From contig NZ_CP084758.1 in NCBI RefSeq assembly GCF_020535565.1, forward strand, positions 3,795,001 to 3,859,000: a stretch of DNA of 64,000 nt. Reading direction: 5' to 3'. The notes under the pieces are model-generated. The model did no database searches and was not told the DNA's origin. It saw only the letters and a program-made list of their open reading frames with translations. Within the stretch, counting starts at the first letter, position 1; every line of letters starts with the position of its first letter. Below, piece after piece: positions 9,584 through 24,825 of this stretch. The DNA comes from Shinella sp. XGS7 (GTDB lineage Bacteria > Pseudomonadota > Gammaproteobacteria > Burkholderiales > Burkholderiaceae_C). The translations under genes were made by a program, and so were the position numbers.

Positions 9584-10360
9584 TTACTTGCCGATCAGCT
9601 GATTGAGCCGGGCCGCCTCGAAGCACTCTTCGCGGGCGGCATCGGCGGGCAGGCAGTCCTTTTCGGCCGCGGCCTTGCGCGAGAGGGTCTCCACCGCCTT
9701 CCACAGCAGGGCAATCTGGTGGTCCTGGCCCGAGGCGTTGTCGATCAGGCCGCGCAGGGCCTGCGAGAGCGGGTCATCGCTCTGCGTCACGCCATAGGCC
9801 GAGAAGCCCATGCGCGCCGCGGCTTCCTCACGCTGCGCATCGGCCTGGGCCTCGATGATGCGCGCCGGGTTGCCCACCGCGGTGGCCCCCGCCGGCACCG
9901 GCTTGGTGACCACGGCGAGCGAGCCGATGCGTGCGCCCGCACCCACCGTGAAGCCGCCCAGCACGCAGGCATTGGCGCCAACGATCACGCCGGGCTCCAG
10001 CGTGGGGTGGCGCTTCGCGCCCTTGACCAGGGAGGTGCCGCCCAGGGTCACGCCCTGGTAGATGGTGCAACCGTCACCGATCTCGGCCATCTCGCCGATC
10101 ACCACACCCATGCCGTGATCGATGAAGACCCGACGGCCTATGGTGGCGCCGGGATGGATCTCGATGCCGGTGAGCCAGCGCGAGACATGCGAGATGAAAC
10201 GCCCCAGCCACTTCAGGCCATGGGTCCAGCACCAGTGCGCGCGGCGGTGCATCACCAGGGCATGCAGGCCCGGGTAACACGTCAGCACCTCCCACGCCGA
10301 CCGGGCGGCCGGATCGCGTTCGAGGATGCAGGCGATGTCTTCGCGAAGGCGCTGGAACAT
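9584..10360 (-). CDS. cysE: Serine O-acetyltransferase
   Basis: A 258-residue CysE, which makes O-acetyl-L-serine from serine and acetyl-CoA for cysteine synthesis. The N-terminal helical region ([20 protein letters not shown]) is followed by the left-handed beta-helix with hexapeptide repeats: [19 protein letters not shown] (catalytic His/Asp), [19 protein letters not shown] and [20 protein letters not shown]. The long C-terminal helical extension of about 80 residues is larger than in E. coli CysE. It is followed downstream by the REP-like element and converges on the slyD-like gene. Confidence 0.93.
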   Translation of the reverse strand: MFQRLREDIACILERDPAARSAWEVLTCYPGLHALVMHRRAHWCWTHGLKWLGRFISHVSRWLTGIEIHPGATIGRRVFIDHGMGVVIGEMAEIGDGCTIYQGVTLGGTSLVKGAKRHPTLEPGVIVGANACVLGGFTVGAGARIGSLAVVTKPVPAGATAVGNPARIIEAQADAQREEAAARMGFSAYGVTQSDDPLSQALRGLIDNASGQDHQIALLWKAVETLSRKAAAEKDCLPADAAREECFEAARLNQLIGK

Positions 10361-10418
10361 GGAGAAGTCTTCGGACTGAGGGAAATGCGAACAGGGTCTG
10401 AGAGTCTAGCCGCGGCCA

Positions 10419-11150
10419 TCAACCCTTGCCGTCGCGGGTCTTGAGCATGGCGCGCGCCAGGCCACGCAGGATGTGCACCTCCTCCACCGTGAGCTGGGCC
10501 CGGTTGAAGAGCTGGTTCAGGCGCGGCATCAGCTTCTTGGGCGCAGCCGGGTTCAGGTAGTCGATGGCCACCAGGCCCTGCTCCAGATGCGCCAGCAAGC
10601 CCTGCACCGCCTGGCCATCGGCCAGCTCGGCCGCGGCGGTGCGGGCCTGCACCTCGAAGCCGCCCAGGGCCTGGCGCAGGTCATAAGCCAGCAGCTGCAC
10701 GGCCTGGGCCAGATTCAGCGAGCCGTAGTCCGGATGGGTGGGAATGGAGAGCACCGCGTGGCAGCGGTACACGTCCTCATTGCTCATGCCGTAGCGCTCG
10801 GAGCCGAAGACCAGACCCAGGCGGTGCTCGCTGGCGGCCAGCTGCTCGAAAAGCGGGCGCGGCGCATGCGTGGGCGGGCCAAAGTCTCGCGGCGTCATGG
10901 CGGTGGCGCAGGCAAAGCTCACGCCGTCCAGAGCCTCGGCCAGGCTGTCCACGATGCGGGCCCGCGCCAGGATGTCGGCCGCGCCGCTGGCCATGGCCAC
11001 GGTTTCCTCCTGCGAGAGCACATCGGCGAAGCGCGGGCGCACCAGCACCAGCTCGGAAAAACCCATCACCTTCATCGCGCGCGCCGTGGCGCCCACATTG
11101 CCGGGATGGCTGGTCTGTATCAGGATGAAGCGGGTGCGGGAAGAATCCAC
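10419..11150 (-). CDS. trmJ: tRNA (cytidine/uridine-2'-O-)-methyltransferase TrmJ
   Basis: A SPOUT-class methyltransferase of 243 residues that 2'-O-methylates position 32 of several tRNAs. Motifs are [19 protein letters not shown] at the N-terminus, [16 protein letters not shown] (cofactor knot) and [21 protein letters not shown] chose the GTG start at 11150 (VDSSRTRF), because related proteins begin here and the longer frame to 11231 would run over the suhB promoter. cysE lies downstream with 58 bases between them. trmJ and suhB are divergent, a common pairing in Burkholderiales. Confidence 0.88.
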   Translation of the reverse strand: MDSSRTRFILIQTSHPGNVGATARAMKVMGFSELVLVRPRFADVLSQEETVAMASGAADILARARIVDSLAEALDGVSFACATAMTPRDFGPPTHAPRPLFEQLAASEHRLGLVFGSERYGMSNEDVYRCHAVLSIPTHPDYGSLNLAQAVQLLAYDLRQALGGFEVQARTAAAELADGQAVQGLLAHLEQGLVAIDYLNPAAPKKLMPRLNQLFNRAQLTVEEVHILRGLARAMLKTRDGKG

Positions 11151-11185
11151 GGTGAAAGGGCTGGGAACGCAGGCGCGCTCTGGGC

Positions 11186-11191
11186 TAAAAT
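11186..11191 (+). promoter_or_regulatory. Putative -10 element of suhB
   Basis: TAAAAT lies about 95 bases before the suhB start, in the trmJ-suhB divergent gap. I see no clear -35 partner. Confidence 0.35.
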
Positions 11192-11286
11192 GCGCGATTA
11201 TCCGCGGCCGGGCCATGCAGTCCGGGCTCACCGCCCAGTTCTTTGCCTTCGCCAGTCCACCCCCTTCTTGTTTGCAGGTTCACTCC

Positions 11287-12249
11287 ATGACGCAAGCCGC
11301 ACTCCATCCCATGCTCAATGTCGCCATCAAGGCGGCCCGTGCAGCAGGTTCCATCATCAACCGCGCGTCCCTGGATCTCGACATCCTGAAGATCAACACC
11401 AAGTCGCCCAATGACTTCGTGACCGAGGTGGACCAGGCCGCAGAGAACGCCATCATCGAGACCCTGCTGCAGGCCTACCCTGACCACGGCATCCTGGCCG
11501 AGGAGTCGGGCCGCGCGCACGGCAACAAGCATTCGGACTACGTCTGGATCATCGATCCCCTGGACGGCACCACCAATTTCATCCACGGCTTCCCGGTCTA
11601 TGCCGTGTCCATCGCCCTGGCCTTCCGCGGCAAGATCGAGCAGGCCGTGGTCTACGACCCCTGCCGCAACGACCTCTTCTACGCCACCAAGGGCCGCGGC
11701 GCCTTCCTGAACGACAAGCGCCTGCGCGTGTCCAAGCGTACCCGCATGAGCGATGCCCTGATCGGCACCGGCTTCCCCTTCCGTCGCGGCGACAACTTCA
11801 AGCGCTATGTGAAGATGTTCGAGGAGGTCATGACCCAGTGCGCCGGCCTGCGCCGCCCGGGTGCTGCCGCCCTGGACCTCTGCTATGTGGCCGCCGGCTA
11901 CTACGACGCCTTCTTCGAGACCGGCCTGAACCCCTGGGACGTGGCCGCGGGCTCCCTGATCATCACCGAGGCCGGTGGCCTGATCGGCAACTTCACCGGC
12001 GAGGCCGACTTCCTGAACCAGCGTGAAGTGGTGGCCGGCAGCCCCAAGATCTACGGCCAGCTGGTCCAGATCCTGGCGCCCTACACCCGCGTGATCAAGC
12101 TCGAGGACGAGGCCACCGCCCCGGCCGAGGGTGGCGAGAAGCCCAGCGCGGCCGATGCCGTGGCTGCGGCCGCCGCACCGGCCAAGAAGCGCGGCCCGGT
12201 GCGCATCAAGAAGGATGTGGCTGCCGGCGGCGAAGACGCCCCGGTCTGA
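11287..12249 (+). CDS. suhB: Inositol monophosphatase family protein SuhB
   Basis: A 320-residue lithium-sensitive phosphatase-fold protein. In E. coli SuhB hydrolyses inositol-1-phosphate and also joins the rRNA antitermination complex. Metal-site motifs are present: GILAEESG (metal Glu), [15 protein letters not shown] (DPLDGT) and [19 protein letters not shown] (WD-A). The core ends around residue 265. After it comes an extension of about 50 residues, Ala-rich and then basic ([14 protein letters not shown]), which could bind nucleic acid; this is inference. A weak terminator hairpin and mutS follow. Confidence 0.92.
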   Translation: MTQAALHPMLNVAIKAARAAGSIINRASLDLDILKINTKSPNDFVTEVDQAAENAIIETLLQAYPDHGILAEESGRAHGNKHSDYVWIIDPLDGTTNFIHGFPVYAVSIALAFRGKIEQAVVYDPCRNDLFYATKGRGAFLNDKRLRVSKRTRMSDALIGTGFPFRRGDNFKRYVKMFEEVMTQCAGLRRPGAAALDLCYVAAGYYDAFFETGLNPWDVAAGSLIITEAGGLIGNFTGEADFLNQREVVAGSPKIYGQLVQILAPYTRVIKLEDEATAPAEGGEKPSAADAVAAAAAPAKKRGPVRIKKDVAAGGEDAPV

Positions 12250-12304
12250 GCCCTTTCGCCCACCGAGCGGCGCGCTACACTGCGCGCCGGCTCCACCGTC
12301 TTTG

Positions 12305-12330
12305 CAAAGCCCTCGCCCGAGGGCTTTGTT
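12305..12330 (+). terminator. Hairpin terminator after suhB
   Basis: 11-bp arms CAAAGCCCTCG / CGAGGGCTTTG with a tight loop, followed by a T-rich but not uniform tail. It lies in the leader of mutS. A TACACT -10-like motif sits just upstream at 12276-12281 and could start mutS transcription. Confidence 0.6.
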
Positions 12331-12349
12331 CATTTCAGTCCCGCGCCCG

Positions 12350-17531
<5,182 letters not shown>

Positions 17532-17542
17532 GGATCTAGCCC

Positions 17543-18400
17543 ATGAAGCTGTGCGATTTCGAGGTCGGGATCGACCGCCCCTTCTTCCTGATCGCGGGCA
17601 CCTGCTCGATCGAGGGTCTGGAGATGTCCATGGAGGTGGCGGGCCGGCTCAAGGAAGCGTGCAGCGCCCTGGGCATCCCGCTGATCTACAAGGGTTCCTT
17701 CGACAAGGCCAACCGCTCCTCCGGCAGCAGCAAGCGCGGGGTGGGCATGGAGGCCGGTCTGAAGATCCTGGACGAGGTGCGCCGCCAGCTGCATCTGCCC
17801 ATCCTCACCGATGTGCATGACGAAGCCCAGGTGGCCGATGTGGCCGCCGTCGTGGACGTGCTGCAGACCCCGGCCTTTCTGTGCCGCCAGACCGATTTCA
17901 TCCGCGCCGTGGCCAAGTCCGGCAAGCCGGTGAACGTCAAGAAGGGCCAGTTCCTGGCGCCCTGGGACATGAAGAACGTCATCGACAAGGCACGCGAGGC
18001 GGCCCGCGAGGCCGGCCTCTCGGAGGACCGCTTCCTGGCCTGCGAGCGCGGCGTGAGCTTCGGCTACAACAACCTCGTGGCCGATATGAGCAGCCTGGCC
18101 GAGATGCGCAAGTCCGGCGCCCCCGTGGTGTTCGACGTGACCCACTCGGTGCAAAAGCCCGGCGGCCAGGGTGCCACCAGCGGCGGCGCCCGCGAGATGG
18201 TGCCGGTGCTGGCGCGCGCCGGCGTGGGTGCCGGCGTGGCGGGCCTCTTCATGGAAACCCATCCGCGCCCGGCCGAGGCCTGGTCGGACGGCCCCAACGC
18301 CGTGCCCCTGCAGCATATGCGGGCGCTGCTGGAGCAGCTGGTCGCCCTGGACCGCGTGGTCAAGGCCCAGCCCCTGCTGGAAAACGACTTCTTCTGCTGA
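17543..18400 (+). CDS. kdsA: 3-deoxy-8-phosphooctulonate synthase (KDO-8-phosphate synthase)
   Basis: A 285-residue KdsA, which condenses phosphoenolpyruvate with arabinose-5-phosphate for the KDO sugar of lipopolysaccharide. Family segments are [66 protein letters not shown] and [13 protein letters not shown]. It sits between pyrG (CTP is needed to activate KDO) and eno (enolase supplies phosphoenolpyruvate), a conserved betaproteobacterial order with metabolic logic. Confidence 0.96.
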   Translation: MKLCDFEVGIDRPFFLIAGTCSIEGLEMSMEVAGRLKEACSALGIPLIYKGSFDKANRSSGSSKRGVGMEAGLKILDEVRRQLHLPILTDVHDEAQVADVAAVVDVLQTPAFLCRQTDFIRAVAKSGKPVNVKKGQFLAPWDMKNVIDKAREAAREAGLSEDRFLACERGVSFGYNNLVADMSSLAEMRKSGAPVVFDVTHSVQKPGGQGATSGGAREMVPVLARAGVGAGVAGLFMETHPRPAEAWSDGPNAVPLQHMRALLEQLVALDRVVKAQPLLENDFFC

Positions 18401-18473
18401 CCCCCGAGCGCGGCGCGATCCTCCAGCAGGCCGCGCCGCTTTTCTTTGCCCCTTCCCCACGAGCCCGCCGCCC

Positions 18474-18767
18474 ATGAGCAACGCCGCCTACGTCATCGCC
18501 GATGTCACCGTGACCGACGCCGAACAGATGGCCAAGTACCGCGAGTGGAGCACCAAGGCCATGCAGGAGCATGGGGCCGAAGTGCTGGTGCGCGGCGGCG
18601 CCATCGAGGTGCTGGAAGGCGACTGGCAGCCCAGCCGCCTGGTCGTGCTCAAGTTTGCCGACCACACCCGCGCCCGTGCCTTCTACGATTCCGAGACCTA
18701 CCAGCATGCCAAGAGCCTGCGCGCCCAGGCCGGCATCATGCGCATGCTGATCGTGGACGGGGTCTGA
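18474..18767 (+). CDS. DUF1330 domain-containing protein
   Basis: A 97-residue protein of the DUF1330 dimeric alpha-beta barrel family. The typical opening AYVIADVTVTDAEQMAKYRE, the central GGAIEVLEGDWQPSRLVVL and the closing RAFYDSETYQHAKSLR are all present. No enzymatic role is firmly known. It regularly lies between kdsA and eno in this order, which hints at a shared operon rather than shared function. Confidence 0.9.
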   Translation: MSNAAYVIADVTVTDAEQMAKYREWSTKAMQEHGAEVLVRGGAIEVLEGDWQPSRLVVLKFADHTRARAFYDSETYQHAKSLRAQAGIMRMLIVDGV

Positions 18768-18848
18768 GCCCCCGGGCCAAACACCCACCGCACGATTGTT
18801 CTGCGCGCGTAACCGTTTGCTGGCACCATGCGCGCCGAACGTAACTGA

Positions 18849-20159
<1,311 letters not shown>

Positions 20160-20186
20160 GCGCCGCGCCTCGCGCGCACCGCTCCC

Positions 20187-20225
20187 ACCCCTCGCCTGCG
20201 GTGAACGCGGCCGAGGGGTTTTTCA
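20187..20225 (+). terminator. Intrinsic terminator after eno
   Basis: Arms ACCCCTCG / CGAGGGGT enclose a G/C-rich loop that can itself pair, followed by TTTTTC. It lies between eno and ftsB, so ftsB probably relies partly on its own promoter (TACACT at 20237-20242, only eight bases from its start). Confidence 0.75.
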
Positions 20226-20249
20226 TTTCTGACGGCTACACTTGCGGGC

Positions 20250-20519
20250 GTGAAACTCCTGGGCCTCATCCTCGCTGCCTTCCTCGTGGCCATCCAGGCC
20301 CAGCTCTGGCTGGGCAAGGGCGGCGTGGCCCGCGTGGCCGAGCTGAAGTCCGAGCTGGCCCAACAGGTGGCCGCCAACGACCAGGCCCGCGCCCGCAATG
20401 CCCAGCTCGACGCGGAGCTGCGCGATCTGCGCGAGGGCCTGGAGATGGTGGAAGAGAAGGCGCGCTTCGAACTGGGCATGATCAAGCCCGACGAGGTCTA
20501 CGTCCAGGTCCGCCGCTGA
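20250..20519 (+). CDS. ftsB: Cell division protein FtsB
   Basis: An 89-residue bitopic membrane protein of the FtsQLB divisome complex. One N-terminal transmembrane helix (about residues 3-20) is followed by a coiled coil (about 27-70) and a short C-terminal region ending KPDEVYVQVRR. The ARFELGMIKPDE block is typical of FtsB. The start is GTG. The eno-ftsB order is widely conserved. Downstream is REP-like element copy B. Confidence 0.92.
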   Translation: MKLLGLILAAFLVAIQAQLWLGKGGVARVAELKSELAQQVAANDQARARNAQLDAELRDLREGLEMVEEKARFELGMIKPDEVYVQVRR

Positions 20520-20525
20520 TGGCTC

Positions 20526-20595
20526 CCCCCTACGCGCTTCGCGCGCCCCTCCATGGGGCGCATCCGCAGGACCGGCAGAGCCGGATCCTCGGATG
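20526..20595. repeat. REP-like intergenic palindromic element, copy B
   Basis: The element shares CCCCCTACGCGCT, the short CCCCTCCATGGGG palindrome and the hairpin core CCGGC-AGA-GCCGG with 9463-9531. The outer arms CATCCG/CGGATG differ from copy A, but they differ in a compensated way, so the fold is kept. It lies just after the ftsB stop. Confidence 0.65.
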
Positions 20596-20637
20596 CCGCT
20601 GCGTCGAACCCGCGCTAGTCCCTGGCCGGTTTTCCTC

Positions 20638-21273
20638 ATGGACACCCTGCTGCAGCTGCTGCATCCCCTTTTCACGCCCGCCTTCGAGCTGCTGGGCAGC
20701 CCCATCACCTGGACCGAGCTCCTGGCCTTCGTGCTGGCGGTCTGGATGGTGGTCTGCAATATGCGCGTCAATGCCCTGGCCTGGCCGCTGGCGCTGGGCA
20801 GCTCCCTGCTCTACTTCCTGCTGTTCTGGGACGGCAAGCTCTATGGCGAGGCCTCGCTGCAGCTGGTGTTTGCAGCCCTGGCCCTGTGGGGCTGGTGGCA
20901 GTGGCTGCGTGGGCGGGATGAGCAGGGCCACAAGCTGCGCGTGCGCCTGATGAGCCCGCGCTCGCGCTGGCTGGCCCTGCTGGCCGTGCTGGCCGCCTGG
21001 CCCCTGCTGGGCCTGCTGCTGGACCGCCAGACCGACTCGCCCCTGCCCTACTGGGACGCCTTCCCCACCGTGGCCAGCCTGCTGGGCCAGTACCTGCTGG
21101 GCCGCAAATACCAGGAAAACTGGGGCGTCTGGGTGCTGGTCAATGCGGTGAGCGTGGCCCTCTTCGCCTACAAGGGCTACTGGCTCACGGTGCTGCTCTA
21201 CGCCGTCTTCATCCCCATGTCGGTGGCGGGCTGGCGCGCCTGGCAGCGCCAGCTGGCGCCGGCACGCGCCTGA
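20638..21273 (+). CDS. pnuC: Nicotinamide riboside transporter PnuC
   Basis: A 211-residue inner-membrane protein with about seven helices. PnuC imports nicotinamide riboside by facilitated diffusion, with trapping by phosphorylation. Family signs are the N-terminal WTELLAFVLAVWMVVCNM, the Trp-rich WGWWQWLRGRDE, the gating motif YWDAFPTVASLLGQYLLGRK and the closing NWGVWVLVNAVSVALFAYKG. The ATG at 20638 is preferred over an upstream start inside the REP-like element. Its stop overlaps the start of the NadR-type kinase by one base (TGATG), so transporter and kinase are coupled. Confidence 0.93.
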   Translation: MDTLLQLLHPLFTPAFELLGSPITWTELLAFVLAVWMVVCNMRVNALAWPLALGSSLLYFLLFWDGKLYGEASLQLVFAALALWGWWQWLRGRDEQGHKLRVRLMSPRSRWLALLAVLAAWPLLGLLLDRQTDSPLPYWDAFPTVASLLGQYLLGRKYQENWGVWVLVNAVSVALFAYKGYWLTVLLYAVFIPMSVAGWRAWQRQLAPARA

Positions 21274-21980
21274 TGCTGCGCATTGCGCTGATCGGCGCCG
21301 AGAGCACGGGCAAGAGCCAGCTGGCCCAGGCCCTGGCCGAACGCCTGCGCCGCGACACCGGCCTGCGCTGCGCCATGGTGCCCGAGCACCTGCGCCACTG
21401 GTGCGAGCAGCAGGGCCGCACGCCGCGCGCCGAGGAGCAGGCCGCCATCGCCGCCGAGCAGGCCCACCAGATCGATGCGGCGGCGGCCACGCATGATCTG
21501 GTCATCGGCGACACCACGCCGCTGATGACGGCCATCTACAGCCAGCTGCTGTTCCAGGACGAGAGCCTGCTGACCATGGCCCTGGACTTCCAGCGCGGCT
21601 GCGATCTCACCCTGCTCACGGCCCTGGACCTGCCTTGGGTGGCCGACGGCCTGCAGCGCGACGGCCCCCAGGTCCAGCAGCCGGTGGATGCCGCCCTGCG
21701 CCGCGCACTGATGGGGGCGGGCCTGGGCTGGAGCAGCGTGGGCGGCCGGGGCGAGGCGCGGCTGGAGTCCGCGCTCAACGCCATCACGCCCCTGCTGCTG
21801 CGGCGCGGGCTGCTGGGTTCGGGTCGGGGCAAGGGCCTCTTCACCCGGATGCAGGCGCGCCAGCAGGCCCTTCCCGAGCAGGCCTGGTTCTGCCAGAACT
21901 GCGATGTGCCCGAGTGTGAGCACGCCAGCCTGCGCCAGCGCGCCGCGCGCCTGGCCTCAAGCGACCCGGCCCCGCGCTGA
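21273..21980 (+). CDS. NadR-type ATP-binding protein, probable nicotinamide riboside kinase
   Basis: A 235-residue P-loop protein resembling the C-terminal ribosylnicotinamide kinase domain of NadR. Walker A is LIGAESTGKSQLAQAL at the N-terminus and the Asp motif is LVIGDTTPLMTAIYS. It lacks the NadR DNA-binding and adenylyltransferase domains, so it would only phosphorylate nicotinamide riboside to NMN. It is coupled to pnuC, which supports the assignment. The last 50 residues form an unusual tail with FCQNCDVPECEHAS (Cys-x2-Cys-x4-Cys-x-His), which could bind zinc; I do not know this from NadR itself. Confidence 0.8.
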   Translation: MLRIALIGAESTGKSQLAQALAERLRRDTGLRCAMVPEHLRHWCEQQGRTPRAEEQAAIAAEQAHQIDAAAATHDLVIGDTTPLMTAIYSQLLFQDESLLTMALDFQRGCDLTLLTALDLPWVADGLQRDGPQVQQPVDAALRRALMGAGLGWSSVGGRGEARLESALNAITPLLLRRGLLGSGRGKGLFTRMQARQQALPEQAWFCQNCDVPECEHASLRQRAARLASSDPAPR

Positions 21981-22029
21981 GACCGCCCGAGCGCCCAGCG
22001 CCCGGGCAGGGTGATCCCGGCCTACGCTA

Positions 22030-22051
22030 GCAAACGTTTGCCCGCTATAGT
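22030..22051 (+). promoter_or_regulatory. LacI/PurR-type palindrome with -10 upstream of the 5'-nucleotidase gene
   Basis: GCAAACGTTTGC is a perfect 12-bp palindrome with the central CG typical of LacI/GalR-family operators, and its core equals that of the E. coli PurR box. A -10-like TATAGT follows at 22046-22051. A repressor bound here would cover the spacer between -35 and -10. No regulator gene is adjacent. Confidence 0.5.
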
Positions 22052-22104
22052 CCCGGCCCATGATGTCGCGCGTCTCGCGCCTGCCCGCCCCTCGGGAGAA
22101 CCGC

Positions 22105-23796
22105 ATGTCCCTGAAGAACAAGCCCCGTCGCCTCGTCCTGGCCCTGGCCACCACCCTGCTGCTGGGCGCCTGCGCCACGCCCACCACGCCGCCGGCCCGC
22201 GGCCCGCTTCAGCTCAAGGTGCTGGCGATCAATGACTTCCACGGCAATCTGGAGCCCGCGGCGAGCGGCATCCGCATCCGGGACCCCAAGGACCCGAGCA
22301 AGACCATCAATGTGGCCGCCGGCGGCGCCGAGCACCTGGCCACCGCGGTGGCCGAGCTGCGCAAGCGCAACCCCAACCATGTGTTCATCGCGGCCGGCGA
22401 TCTGATCGGCGGCAGCCCCCTGCTCTCCTCCCTGTTCCATGACGAGCCCACCATCGAGTCCCTGAGCCTGATGGGCCTGCAGCTCAGCGCCGTGGGCAAC
22501 CACGAGTTCGATGCGGGCAAGGACGAGCTGCTGCGCCGCCAGCGGGGCGGCTGCCACCCCACCGAGGGTTGCAAGGGCCCCCAGCCTTTCAAGGGCGCCA
22601 GCTTCAAGTACCTGGCGGCCAGCACCGTGGACGAAGCCACCGGCCAGACCCTGCTGCCCGGCTATGAGATCCGCCACTTCGAGGGCATCCCGGTGGGCTT
22701 CATCGGCCTGACGCTCAAGTCCACACCGGAACTGGTCACGCCCACCGGGGTGGCCGGCCTGCGCTTCGAGGACGAGGCCGAGACCGTCAACAAGCTGGTC
22801 CCCGAGCTGCGCGCCAAGGGGGTGGAGGCCATCGTGGTCATGATCCACGAGGGCGGCTTCCCCACCGGCGACTACAACGAGTGCACGGGCATCTCCGGCC
22901 CCATCGTGGACATCGTGAAGAAGCTCGACAAGGCGGTGGACCTCATCGTCAGCGGCCACACGCACCGCGCCTACCAGTGCCAGATTGATGGCCGCCTGGT
23001 GACCAGCGGCGACCGCTACGGCACCATCGTCAGCGAGATCGATCTGGTGATCGACCGGAGCACGCGCGACGTGCTCAGCGCCAGCGCCAACAATGTGATC
23101 GTGCGCACCGAGCAGTTCGCCAAGGACCCGGCACAGACCTCGCTGATCGCCGCCTACAAGGCCCTGGCCGCCCCGCTGGAGCGGCGCGTCATCGGTCGGC
23201 TCGACGCCAGCTTCACGCGCGACAACATCAGCCGCGCCGGTGCCACCGCCCTGGGCCAGCTGATCGCCGACTCCCAGCTCGCGGCCACCGCGAAGCCGGC
23301 GGACGGCGGCGCCGTGATCGCCTTCATGAACGCCGGCGGCGTGCGGGCCGATCTGCTGCGACGAGACTCGGGCGAGCTGACCTTTGGCGATGTCTACGCC
23401 GTCCAGCCCTTCGGCAATATGCTGACCACCATGACGCTCAGCGGCGCGCAGATCATCGCCCTGCTGGAACAGCAGTGGCGCAGCCAGGATGGCAACCAGA
23501 TCGTCACCCTGCACGTCTCGGCCGGCTTCAGCTACAGCCAGGACCGCCGCCGCCCCCTGGGCAGCCGCGTGGTGCCCGGCAGCGTCAAGCTCAACGGCCA
23601 GCCCCTGGATCCCAAGGCCAGCTACCGGGTCACGGTGAACAGCTTCCTGGCCAGCGGCGGCGACGGCTTTCGCGTGCTGAACGAGGGCACGGACCGCCGC
23701 ATGGGCCTGCTCGACGTGGAAGCGCTGGAGCGCCATATCGCCCAGCAGACCCAGCTCAAGCCCGGCCCGCTGGACCGCGTCAGCCGCGTCGACTGA
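22105..23796 (+). CDS. Lipoprotein 5'-nucleotidase/metallophosphatase (UshA family)
   Basis: A 563-residue exported enzyme. The signal peptide ends in lipobox LLLGAC (Cys 23), so it is anchored in a membrane facing the periplasm. The metallophosphatase domain shows AINDFHGNLEP, FIAAGDLIGGSPLL, AVGNHEFDAGKDELL, VVMIHEGGF and IVSGHTHRAYQ. The C-terminal nucleotide-binding domain has FMNAGGVRADLL, YAVQPFGNML and FLASGGDGFRVL. It should dephosphorylate nucleotides and perhaps cleave NAD or NMN to nicotinamide riboside, the substrate of the adjacent pnuC. The ATG at 22105, with a GGGAGAA RBS, is preferred over 22060. Confidence 0.9.
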   Translation: MSLKNKPRRLVLALATTLLLGACATPTTPPARGPLQLKVLAINDFHGNLEPAASGIRIRDPKDPSKTINVAAGGAEHLATAVAELRKRNPNHVFIAAGDLIGGSPLLSSLFHDEPTIESLSLMGLQLSAVGNHEFDAGKDELLRRQRGGCHPTEGCKGPQPFKGASFKYLAASTVDEATGQTLLPGYEIRHFEGIPVGFIGLTLKSTPELVTPTGVAGLRFEDEAETVNKLVPELRAKGVEAIVVMIHEGGFPTGDYNECTGISGPIVDIVKKLDKAVDLIVSGHTHRAYQCQIDGRLVTSGDRYGTIVSEIDLVIDRSTRDVLSASANNVIVRTEQFAKDPAQTSLIAAYKALAAPLERRVIGRLDASFTRDNISRAGATALGQLIADSQLAATAKPADGGAVIAFMNAGGVRADLLRRDSGELTFGDVYAVQPFGNMLTTMTLSGAQIIALLEQQWRSQDGNQIVTLHVSAGFSYSQDRRRPLGSRVVPGSVKLNGQPLDPKASYRVTVNSFLASGGDGFRVLNEGTDRRMGLLDVEALERHIAQQTQLKPGPLDRVSRVD

Positions 23797-23816
23797 GAAC
23801 GGTCCTCACCTCAGAA

Positions 23817-23839
23817 CACCCGGTCCGCCGGACCGGGTG
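23817..23839. terminator. Hairpin between convergent nucleotidase gene and hslO
   Basis: Ten-base arms CACCCGGTCC / GGACCGGGTG with a 3-base loop and no T-run. It is a stable hairpin placed as a shared terminator. Confidence 0.5.
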
Positions 23840-23849
23840 ATGCGCGGGC

Positions 23850-24818
23850 TCACTGCACCGTGCCGTTGCCCGGCTGCTGCTGCACCTGGGCGGTGAAGAG
23901 CTCGCCCACATCCACCGCGTCAAAGTGGTAGAGCAGGCCGCAGAACTCGCAGCCGATCTCCACATCGCCGCGCTCGGCCAGCACCGAATCCACCTCCTCG
24001 CGGCCCAGGCCCTTGAGCATCTGGCCCACGCGCTCACGCGAGCAGCTGCAGGCAAAACGCGGCTGCTGGGGTTCGAAGCGCTGCACCTGCTCCTCCCAGA
24101 AGAGGCGGCGCAGGATGGTGTCGGCGTCCAGAGTCAGCAGCTCCTCGGCCGTCAGCGTGGCGGCCAGCATGCTGATGCGGTTGAAATCCTCGGACTGGCC
24201 GATGCCGTCCTCGTTGCGCTCGGCCGCGGCACCACCTTCCAGATTGCCCTCGCCCTTGATGGGCAGGCGCTGGATCAGCAGGCCGGCGGCGATCTCGTCA
24301 TTGGCGGCCAGCACCAGCCGGGTGTCCAGCTGCTCGGACTGCAGCATGTAATGCTCCAGCACCTCGGAGAGCTTTTGCAGGGGCTCGCGCTGGTCGCCAT
24401 GCAGGGGCACCACGCCCTGGTAGGGCTGGCGGCCCGGCAGCTTGTCCTTGGGGTCCAGGGTGATGGCGCAGCGGCCCTTGCCGTGCACATTGAGCATGGC
24501 CTCCAGCTGGGCGCCGGGGGGCACCTCACCCACCACCTTGGCGGTGGTGCGGAAGGCCAGATCCGGCTGCACCTCGGCCACGGCCAGCTTCACCGGCCCG
24601 TCGCCCATCACCTGCAGCACCAGGGCACCGTTGAACTTGATGTTGGACTGCATCAGCACGCCCGCCGCCGCCATCTCGCCCAGCAGCTGGCGCACCTCGG
24701 CGGGGTAGGCCTCGCGCGAGGCACGGCGCTTGAGCACCTCCTGCCAGCCCTCGGTCAGGCGGACCAGCATGCCGCGCACCGGCAGGCCTTGGAACAGGAA
24801 TTTGTGCAGTTCACTCAT
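23850..24818 (-). CDS. hslO: Redox-activated chaperone Hsp33
   Basis: A 322-residue Hsp33, a cytosolic holdase activated when its four zinc-binding cysteines oxidise. The C-terminal switch is complete: FACSCSRER (CxC) and EIGCEFCGLLYHF (CxxC). The N-terminal MSELHKFLFQGLPVRGMLVRL and the CAITLDPKDKLPGRQPYQG segment are typical. The ATG at 24818 removes five residues of a longer frame. It lies eight bases downstream of the carbonic-anhydrase-like gene, so the two form an operon. Confidence 0.94.
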   Translation of the reverse strand: MSELHKFLFQGLPVRGMLVRLTEGWQEVLKRRASREAYPAEVRQLLGEMAAAGVLMQSNIKFNGALVLQVMGDGPVKLAVAEVQPDLAFRTTAKVVGEVPPGAQLEAMLNVHGKGRCAITLDPKDKLPGRQPYQGVVPLHGDQREPLQKLSEVLEHYMLQSEQLDTRLVLAANDEIAAGLLIQRLPIKGEGNLEGGAAAERNEDGIGQSEDFNRISMLAATLTAEELLTLDADTILRRLFWEEQVQRFEPQQPRFACSCSRERVGQMLKGLGREEVDSVLAERGDVEIGCEFCGLLYHFDAVDVGELFTAQVQQQPGNGTVQ

Positions 24819-24825
24819 CAGGGGT

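Noticed and set aside
11151-11231. Longer TrmJ N-terminus
   Set aside because: The extra 27 residues are not family-like and overlap the suhB promoter region; GTG at 11150 fits better.
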